From a bacterium (GTDB taxonomy: Bacteria > Zhuqueibacterota > Zhuqueibacteria > Residuimicrobiales > Residuimicrobiaceae), in NCBI GenBank assembly GCA_012523655.1, contig JAAYTV010000371.1, positions 1 through 13,503 on the forward strand: a stretch of 13,503 bases of DNA, written 5' to 3'. The stretch's first letter is position 1. The number at the start of each line of letters is the position of its first letter. The notes beneath the pieces are model-generated. The model saw nothing but the letters and a program-made list of their open reading frames with translations. It searched no databases and was not told the DNA's origin. The position numbers were made by a program, and so were the translations under genes. Below are positions 1 through 5,663 of this stretch, in pieces.

Positions 1-301
1 CTCCCTTTTTTGCATAACCGCTTTCCACAAACGCCTGGCCCTGCTGCAGACGTTTGGAATCCAGATCGCAGACTGCGACCACGCGCGCCTGATCAAACGC
101 CATGATCTCCGGCAAATCGTGTTCGCGGGAGATGCGCCCCACACCGATGGCGCCGATCTGAATGCGATTGCTCGGCGCCTGCGCGCCGAACACCGAAGCG
201 GGCACAATAGACGGCGCAGCGAACGCCGCGGCGCCGGTCAACAGGCTGGTCTTGAAAAACCGTCGACGGCTTGGCTCTGTAGAAAAATTTGTTCCGGTCA
301 T
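1..301 (-). CDS. Gfo/Idh/MocA-family oxidoreductase, Tat-exported, N-terminal part (cut by window start)
   Basis: Only the first 100 codons lie in the window. The protein opens with a twin-arginine leader (SRRRFFKTSL, residues 11-20) followed by an Ala-rich hydrophobic stretch ending near VFGA (residue 40). After it comes a Rossmann start, IQIGAIGVGRIS (about residues 47-58), and a second strand ending VVAVCDLD (about 74-81), the usual N-terminal NAD(P)-binding layout of the Gfo/Idh/MocA family. Members oxidise or reduce sugars and inositols; exported ones such as Zymomonas glucose-fructose oxidoreductase fold with a tightly held cofactor before Tat export. The start is supported by AGGAG six bases upstream. 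The gene follows the GH78 gene on the same strand by 45 bases, so co-transcription is likely and a role in processing the released sugar is inferred. Substrate and C-terminal catalytic residues cannot be seen. Confidence 0.85.
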   Translation of the reverse strand, partial: MTGTNFSTEPSRRRFFKTSLLTGAAAFAAPSIVPASVFGAQAPSNRIQIGAIGVGRISREHDLPEIMAFDQARVVAVCDLDSKRLQQGQAFVESGYAKKG

Positions 302-342
302 GAGCGACTCCTATGCTTGATCAACAAAAAGCTTCATTCGAT

Positions 343-358
343 CAAATCAGTTGATTTG
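343..358 (-). other. Perfect hairpin overlapping the GH78 stop codon
   Basis: A 7-base inverted repeat, CAAATCA/TGATTTG with a 2-base centre, spans the stop codon of the GH78 gene. The stem is AT-rich, and the nearest T-run on the minus strand (at 325-330) begins 12 bases beyond it, so it is a poor Rho-independent terminator. It could stabilise the mRNA end or tune expression of the following oxidoreductase gene. Function is inference. Confidence 0.3.
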
Positions 359-2563
359 GAAGAAATAAGAACCAGAGGCCACCTCGAGAACCACACAACC
401 GTCCTCCAGGCGGCTGAAAGCGACATGGGGATTTTTCGCCAGCGGGCGATCTCCCTCGCGGATCGCAGCGCTTTCCTTCGCCGCAAAATGCAGTTCCGCG
501 GTCATGCCGGCCGGCAACGTCAGCCGCACCCGCCGGCCGGCTGCGGACTTTTCGACGCGCAGCAACACAGGCCCGCGCAGGGTGGGATGCTTGATCTCGG
601 CAAACTCAAGATTTCCCAGCTGTGGTTTGATCCTAATTTTTGCGCATCCGGGCTGCAAGGGCTCCAGCCCCATCAATCCCCGGGGAATGATATTGGCCGG
701 CGCTGCGCCCCAGGCATGATTCCAGTCCTGATTCTCTTTGTATTTGTTATCCCAGGCTTCGGTGGTGATCGTACTGTTGACGTCATAGATCATATGCGCC
801 CAGCTACGGTCGTGGGTGGCGGTCAGCAATGAGAGCGCATACTCTGATTCTCCGACCTGATACAGCGCATCCAGCAGATACTGACTGCCGTAGACGCTGC
901 AGGCCATGCCCCTGGATTTGATAAAAGCGACCACCCGCTCCGACTGCGCCGCCGGCACCAGGCCGAAGGCCAGGGGGAAAAAATTTGCATGCAAGGCGGA
1001 ATGGCTGCTGCCTTCGCCGTCGCGGTAAACGCCCTTTTCCGCGTCATAAAAAACAGTCTGAAAAGAGCGATAAACCCGGTCAGCGCGCTGCCGCCAAATC
1101 GGCGCCTCCTCCGGCCGTGCCGCCGCCAGGCTGATGGCCTCCATCAATCGCAACGTGTGATAATGAAAGGCGTTGGCCACAGCGTTCACCGGCCGCATGT
1201 CATATCCGGCCCGCTCGCCATAGCGATCCGCATGGGTAAAACTGGCCGGCGGCCAATCGACCAGAATGCGCGGCGCTGAGGCGAGATTCAGCGAGCGTAA
1301 AAATTGCGGCGTCATTCTGGCGCTGTCCTCAACAATGAGCCCATCTTCCCGGCTCAATCCCAGCAGTGTTTTGGCGGCCAGCTCCTCATAATGGTTGATC
1401 AGCAGTTCAGGATTGCCGGTGTAGAGATAGTCCTTCCAGGCCATCAGCACCATGTGCATCTGCCATTCCGCCGGCCAGGTGGGATGGCGAAACAGATACT
1501 CGATCGTATGCCGAGCCAGGCTGTATTCCGCATCCACGCAGTAATGGCTCAGTTGATTGATATAGGCGTCGCCTTCATAGGGGATCCGCTCACGGTCCCC
1601 GTCCACATAGACACCGAGAAAGCTGGTGGCCTTGATCGTGTATTTGCACAGATCCCAAACATCGTTCAAAATTTGGTTGGAACAGCGAAAGGAGGAGGCG
1701 TTTTCGTCAAAGGGATAATGAACCGCCAGCTGCCGGATGTGATCAGGGGACAGAACGCCGCTGACATTTTCCAACTCGCAGTAACGGAACGGCATTACCT
1801 CCCCCATCTCTGGCGGCATAAGCACCGCATCGCCGCTGGTGTTGCGGCGATCAGGCGGAATTTTCAAGACCAGCGGCGATGCCTCCAGCGACATCGGCTG
1901 GGTCCAGGTGCGGCATCTTCTCGAGCCGCCCGGATTGACATCGATCGTCCCCTCTTTGGTCAATCCTTCGCCCAGCCGCACCCGCCATGGCGACTGCCGA
2001 CGCTCCAACGCCTCTACGCGAATCGTAGCGAACGCGGCACGGCCGAAATCGATAAAATAGCTGGCCGGCCGCATCTCGCGCATGGACACCGGCGCCACCA
2101 AAGTGTACTGCAGCGGCAGCCGGTTGTACCAGACCCGATTGTCCGTAGCATACGGATCCGCTGCTCCGGTGAAACGAATTTTTTGCTCAGCAGAATAAGG
2201 GGAGGGTTTGTGATCGCCGCACCAGATGCGGACGCGCCAAAAGTAATCGCGATCCGGCGCCATGGGCTTGCCGGCAAAGGGCACATCCACCGACTGATCC
2301 GACATCACTTTTCCGGAATCCCACACGTCACCGTGTTTTTTTTCTGCGAGGACCTGGGAGGAGGAGACGATGATCTGATAGGCTGTTTGACGAGTTCCAT
2401 TCCGGTTCGATGGGATCAGCCAGGAAAACTCGGGAGATAAATCCGTCAAAAGCGTCTGTTCAGGATGCAGCAGCAGTTCACAACGCAATGCTTCGGGCGG
2501 ATTTGCCCCACAGGCCAGCGATACGAGGATGAGGATAAAGAATCCTATCACGGGTTTAGCCAT
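347..2563 (-). CDS. Exported GH78-type alpha-L-rhamnosidase
   Basis: Predicted to hydrolyse terminal alpha-L-rhamnose from glycosides or polysaccharides (GH78, inverting) in the periplasm or at the cell surface. The 738-residue protein has a hydrophobic export signal (residues 1-20) ending LVSLACG, a possible though imperfect lipobox. Next is the family's N-terminal beta domain with PEFSW, YQIIVSS, WDSGKV and YFWRVRIW motifs, then a second beta domain ending at FRYCELENVSG. An (alpha/alpha)6 region carries DGDRERIPYEGDAY at 321-334; E325 and D332 align by eye with the general acid and conserved Asp of GH78. E602 in TTEAWD and H616 in NHAWG lie in the usual second catalytic stretch, and a C-terminal beta-sandwich follows. 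It is shorter than many GH78 enzymes (often over 900 residues). I chose the start at 2563 because it begins the signal peptide and has AGGA five bases upstream. It is divergent from the fkp gene. Activity on other deoxyhexosides is possible. Confidence 0.88.
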   Translation of the reverse strand: MAKPVIGFFILILVSLACGANPPEALRCELLLHPEQTLLTDLSPEFSWLIPSNRNGTRQTAYQIIVSSSQVLAEKKHGDVWDSGKVMSDQSVDVPFAGKPMAPDRDYFWRVRIWCGDHKPSPYSAEQKIRFTGAADPYATDNRVWYNRLPLQYTLVAPVSMREMRPASYFIDFGRAAFATIRVEALERRQSPWRVRLGEGLTKEGTIDVNPGGSRRCRTWTQPMSLEASPLVLKIPPDRRNTSGDAVLMPPEMGEVMPFRYCELENVSGVLSPDHIRQLAVHYPFDENASSFRCSNQILNDVWDLCKYTIKATSFLGVYVDGDRERIPYEGDAYINQLSHYCVDAEYSLARHTIEYLFRHPTWPAEWQMHMVLMAWKDYLYTGNPELLINHYEELAAKTLLGLSREDGLIVEDSARMTPQFLRSLNLASAPRILVDWPPASFTHADRYGERAGYDMRPVNAVANAFHYHTLRLMEAISLAAARPEEAPIWRQRADRVYRSFQTVFYDAEKGVYRDGEGSSHSALHANFFPLAFGLVPAAQSERVVAFIKSRGMACSVYGSQYLLDALYQVGESEYALSLLTATHDRSWAHMIYDVNSTITTEAWDNKYKENQDWNHAWGAAPANIIPRGLMGLEPLQPGCAKIRIKPQLGNLEFAEIKHPTLRGPVLLRVEKSAAGRRVRLTLPAGMTAELHFAAKESAAIREGDRPLAKNPHVAFSRLEDGCVVLEVASGSYFFQIN

Positions 2564-2655
2564 ACATGTCCTGAAGAAGAACCCAGTTTGCATCCGATAG
2601 GCGACTTTTAAGCAAATTAATATTTTTTGGACTGATACGCAAGCTATTTTCAGCG

Positions 2656-2684
2656 TAAACAGCGCTTGCATTTTTGCCTAAAAT
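2656..2684 (+). promoter_or_regulatory. fkp: Candidate sigma70-like promoter for fkp
   Basis: TAAACA at 2656-2661 matches the -35 consensus at four of six positions. It is followed after 17 bases by TAAAAT at 2679-2684, five of six for -10. Transcription would start near 2691, leaving a leader of about 38 bases before the start codon at 2729. TTGCA and TGCAA half-sites flank the -10 element and could be an operator. If the organism is in Bacteroidota its promoter consensus would differ, so this is tentative. Confidence 0.35.
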
Positions 2685-2717
2685 GTGCAAAATTGGCTCC
2701 AGCCGAATCATCCTCAC

Positions 2718-2722
2718 AGGGA
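2718..2722 (+). promoter_or_regulatory. fkp: Ribosome binding site deciding the fkp start
   Basis: AGGGA lies six bases before the ATG at 2729 and directly abuts the in-frame ATG at 2723. The spacing favours 2729, giving a protein that begins MRPFDLCILSAANE. Confidence 0.6.
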
Positions 2723-2728
2723 ATGGAC

Positions 2729-5641
2729 ATGAGACCGTTTGATCTGTGCATTTTATCCGCTGCCAATGAGACCCAGGCGCAAGGGTATCGCACCCGCCTG
2801 AACTGGCGCAAACAACAGGCACTATATCCGCATACCGAATTCATGGTCCTGGCGGATCCCGACGGCAGGCGCATCGGTTCAGGCGGAAGCACGCTGTTCA
2901 TCCTGCGCCGCCTGTATGAGCTGGCGGGAGAAAATTTTTCCGCCGCTTTTTCCCGCAAACGTATCCTCATCATCCACTCCGGAGGCGACAGCAGACGCCT
3001 GCCGGCCTATGCCGCGTGCGGTAAAATATTCACCCCCCTGCCCACCCGTCAGCCGGCCTGCCTGTTCGACATCGCGATGAACACCTATGCGGCCTTGCCG
3101 TTCAATCCCGAGGGACAAGTTCTCATCGCTTCCGGCGACGTGCTCCTGAGTTTTTCAGCAGAACAGCTCCAATTTGCCGACCGGGGCATCACCGGCATCG
3201 CCTATCCGGACGACGCTCAAGTGGCGGGCCGTCACGGCGTGTTTGTTCCCAGCCGGCAGGCCTATCAGACTCCTGTGCCGGTGAAAGATTTCCTGCAAAA
3301 ACCATCGAGCGAAGAACTGGTCCATGCGCGCGCGTTGGATTATCATCAACGGGCTTGGGTGGACACGGGCATCGTGCATCTTGCACCGGACGCGGTGGAA
3401 GCCTTGATCCAATGCCATGGTTTGTTGGCATACACGCTCAAGGAAAAAAACGAGCTCAACCTGTATCAAGAGATCCCCTTTGCCCTGCTCGGCAAGAAAT
3501 CCCTGCGCGACAGCGGCCGGCTGCAGACGCTGGCCTTTCATGTCTCCCTGCTTGCCTACTGCGGCTTTTTTCATATCGGCCGCAGCCGCGAGTTCCTCTA
3601 TAACCTGTACACTCTGACTCAGGCCGGCGCGCTGCATGGCTTTGAGAACGGCGTCCGTTCCAATGCAGCGGACTTTCCGCAGTTTAAAGAAGCGTACATC
3701 TACCACTCTCTCATCGACACACATCGCGCACGGATTACAAGTCCGGTGCTCATCGAGAATTGCCATCTACGCCATTCGATAGAGCTGGGCGGCGATAACA
3801 TCGTCACCAATCTCAGTTCAACAACCGGCCCTGTCAAGCTGGAAGCGAATCTCGGCCTCACCCTTCTGCCCCTGAAGCGCCAACGCTGGACCGCTCTGCT
3901 CTATGGATTGGCGGACCACTTCAAAACCGGCGTAAAGCCGGAGAACAATTTGTTTATGAATCAGCCGATCACGGAATGGCTGCAACAGCGTTCGCTGACT
4001 GAACGGGCGCTGTGGCCCAAAGGGCCTTGCGGCGACCTATGGAACGCACAGTTGTTTCCCCTCTGTTCGAATCCAGCCGCCGCTTCTCAGCTGATGCTGT
4101 CGCTCCAGTCCACAAATCGTTTTCCGAAAAAATGGCTCGCTGCCGAACGCAGATCCCTGCGTTGGATTCTGCAGCAGGTGGATCATCGCTCCCTGCTGCA
4201 GCAGGAAGAAACGATCGAAAAAGCCGCAACCCTGCAAAATCTGCGACATGTTCTGACGCCGGACTCTGCCTGGACCGCGGCGGCACTGCTCGGGCTGTGC
4301 ACGAATGAGCGGGCGCCAGCGCTCCTTGCTTGGGAATTAGAAAAATTGACCAAACAGAACCAGGATCTGTTGTTTCTCAGCCGATTGTACTATTTACGAT
4401 CACAACTGGTGCGTTCAGCGCCCGGCGCTGGCCCGGCGCCGGACGCCGAAGCGGACCGCTGGTTGGATTTGGCTTTCTCCACTATCCGTCAGGCGGTCGG
4501 CAAGAGCGTCCATGATGTGCCGGCGCAAAACCACTGCGGAATCGCCATTCGTTCCGATGAAGTGGTCTGGGCTTGTGCGCCGGCCCGGTTGGACTTTGCC
4601 GGCGGCTGGTCCGACACGCCGCCCTATTGCATGGAGCAAGGCGGCGCAGTTCTCAATGCTGCGGTTCTATTGAACGGTCAGTATCCGATCCAAGTCATCG
4701 CCAAAGTTCTCCGCCAGCCGATCATCCGCATCAACTCCATCGATCTGGGCGCCAGCGCGGTGGTGAAGGATTTGGCGCAATTGCGCGACTTTACCGATCC
4801 CTCAGACTGGTTGTCCTTGCCTAAAGCGGCCCTGATCGCAGCCGGCATTTTCTCCGGCAAAGAGCGCAGCTCTTTGAGTTCTCTGTTGAAAAAATTCGGC
4901 GGCGGCATTGATCTGACGCTTTTCAGCGCTCTGCCGGCAGGCTCCGGCCTGGGCGCCTCCAGCATCCTCGGCGCTGCCACCATCGCTGCACTCTCGCGCA
5001 CCTTTGGCTTGAAATGGAGTCAGGCCGATCTATTTCAACGCACCAGTTACCTAGAACAGCTCATGACTACCGGAGGCGGCTGGCAAGACCAGATCGGCGG
5101 CGTGGTCGGCGGCGTCAAGCTGATCCAGACACCCGCTGGTTATGATCAAACGCCCACCCTGTCCTGGACGCAACTGGATGAGGAGAGCAAAGAACACACC
5201 CTGCTCTATTACACCGGTCTGCGCAGAATGGCCAAGAACATACTGCGCCAGGTCGTCAGCCGTTATCTCGACCGCGATCCGGAAGCGCTGATGGTTCTCG
5301 CCCGTTTGAAATCACTGGCGTTAGAGATGAAGAGCGCATTGGACCATCGTGAGGTGGAAACATTCGGCGAGCTGATAGGACAAGTGTGGGAATGCAACAA
5401 GCAGTTGGATCAGGGTTCATCGACAGAGATGATCGAGGCATTGATCAGACAGGTGAGTCTGCACGTCCATGGCGTCAAGCTTTTAGGGGCAGGCGGCGGA
5501 GGCTTTCTACTGATGGTGGCAAAGAGCCGGCACGATCGCGACCTCCTGCGGCAGAAACTGATGCAAAATCCTCCCAACAGCCGCGCCCGGTTTTTCGATT
5601 TTACGGTGGACAGCGGCGGCCTCAGAGTGAATGTGCTCTGA
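2729..5641 (+). CDS. fkp: Bifunctional L-fucokinase / L-fucose-1-phosphate guanylyltransferase (Fkp-like)
   Basis: Predicted cytoplasmic salvage enzyme that phosphorylates L-fucose at C1 and couples the product to GTP, giving GDP-L-fucose. At 970 residues it is close to the roughly 950 of Bacteroides Fkp. The N-terminal half is the pyrophosphorylase, with GSGGST at 50-55 and SGGDSRRLP plus GKIFTPLP at about 84-105. A beta-helix-like stretch (LIENCHL, LGGDNIVTNLS) follows near 340-365, then a helical linker (about 430-600). The C-terminal half is a GHMP kinase: APARLDFAGGWSDTP from 617, LPAGSGLGASS at 735-745 and LLGAGGGG at 918-925. All three GHMP motifs look intact. I chose the ATG at 2729 because AGGGA (2718-2722) lies six bases upstream; an in-frame ATG at 2723 sits directly against that site. 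The kinase half alone resembles heptose-phosphate kinases, but the fusion favours Fkp. The sugar could be another 6-deoxyhexose, given the rhamnosidase next door. Confidence 0.9.
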   Translation: MRPFDLCILSAANETQAQGYRTRLNWRKQQALYPHTEFMVLADPDGRRIGSGGSTLFILRRLYELAGENFSAAFSRKRILIIHSGGDSRRLPAYAACGKIFTPLPTRQPACLFDIAMNTYAALPFNPEGQVLIASGDVLLSFSAEQLQFADRGITGIAYPDDAQVAGRHGVFVPSRQAYQTPVPVKDFLQKPSSEELVHARALDYHQRAWVDTGIVHLAPDAVEALIQCHGLLAYTLKEKNELNLYQEIPFALLGKKSLRDSGRLQTLAFHVSLLAYCGFFHIGRSREFLYNLYTLTQAGALHGFENGVRSNAADFPQFKEAYIYHSLIDTHRARITSPVLIENCHLRHSIELGGDNIVTNLSSTTGPVKLEANLGLTLLPLKRQRWTALLYGLADHFKTGVKPENNLFMNQPITEWLQQRSLTERALWPKGPCGDLWNAQLFPLCSNPAAASQLMLSLQSTNRFPKKWLAAERRSLRWILQQVDHRSLLQQEETIEKAATLQNLRHVLTPDSAWTAAALLGLCTNERAPALLAWELEKLTKQNQDLLFLSRLYYLRSQLVRSAPGAGPAPDAEADRWLDLAFSTIRQAVGKSVHDVPAQNHCGIAIRSDEVVWACAPARLDFAGGWSDTPPYCMEQGGAVLNAAVLLNGQYPIQVIAKVLRQPIIRINSIDLGASAVVKDLAQLRDFTDPSDWLSLPKAALIAAGIFSGKERSSLSSLLKKFGGGIDLTLFSALPAGSGLGASSILGAATIAALSRTFGLKWSQADLFQRTSYLEQLMTTGGGWQDQIGGVVGGVKLIQTPAGYDQTPTLSWTQLDEESKEHTLLYYTGLRRMAKNILRQVVSRYLDRDPEALMVLARLKSLALEMKSALDHREVETFGELIGQVWECNKQLDQGSSTEMIEALIRQVSLHVHGVKLLGAGGGGFLLMVAKSRHDRDLLRQKLMQNPPNSRARFFDFTVDSGGLRVNVL

Positions 5642-5663
5642 TTCCCTCACCGCTACGACGGGA

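Larger units (their letters stand above)
2564..2728. promoter_or_regulatory. Divergent control region between GH78 and fkp genes
   Basis: This 165-base AT-rich gap separates two divergent start codons and must hold both promoters unless the genes are read through from outside. It contains TTGCAT at 2588-2593 and 2666-2671, TGCAA at 2686-2690, and an inverted pair GCAAGC (2639-2644) / GCTTGC (2664-2669). These could be operator half-sites for a shared regulator. For the minus-strand gene, a TTGCGT-like and a TATTAA-like hexamer are present, but only 14 bases apart, so I do not call a minus promoter precisely. Confidence 0.55.

Noticed and set aside
1304..2440. Plus-strand open frame of 378 codons opposite GH78
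   Set aside because: It lies inside the rhamnosidase catalytic region and has no motif or upstream signal, so it is treated as an antisense shadow.
2564..2671. Upstream extension of the GH78 reading frame to an ATG at 2671
   Set aside because: The extra 36 residues precede a clear signal peptide and would bury it. The start at 2563 has AGGA at correct spacing.
2666..2728. Upstream extension of the fkp reading frame to an ATG at 2666
   Set aside because: The added residues are Cys-rich and unlike the family start, they overlap the candidate promoter, and the AGGGA site points to the ATG at 2729.
5642..5663. Possible bidirectional terminator between the convergent fkp and phosphatase genes
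   Set aside because: The 22-base gap has only a weak TCCC/GGGA symmetry and no T-run on either strand.
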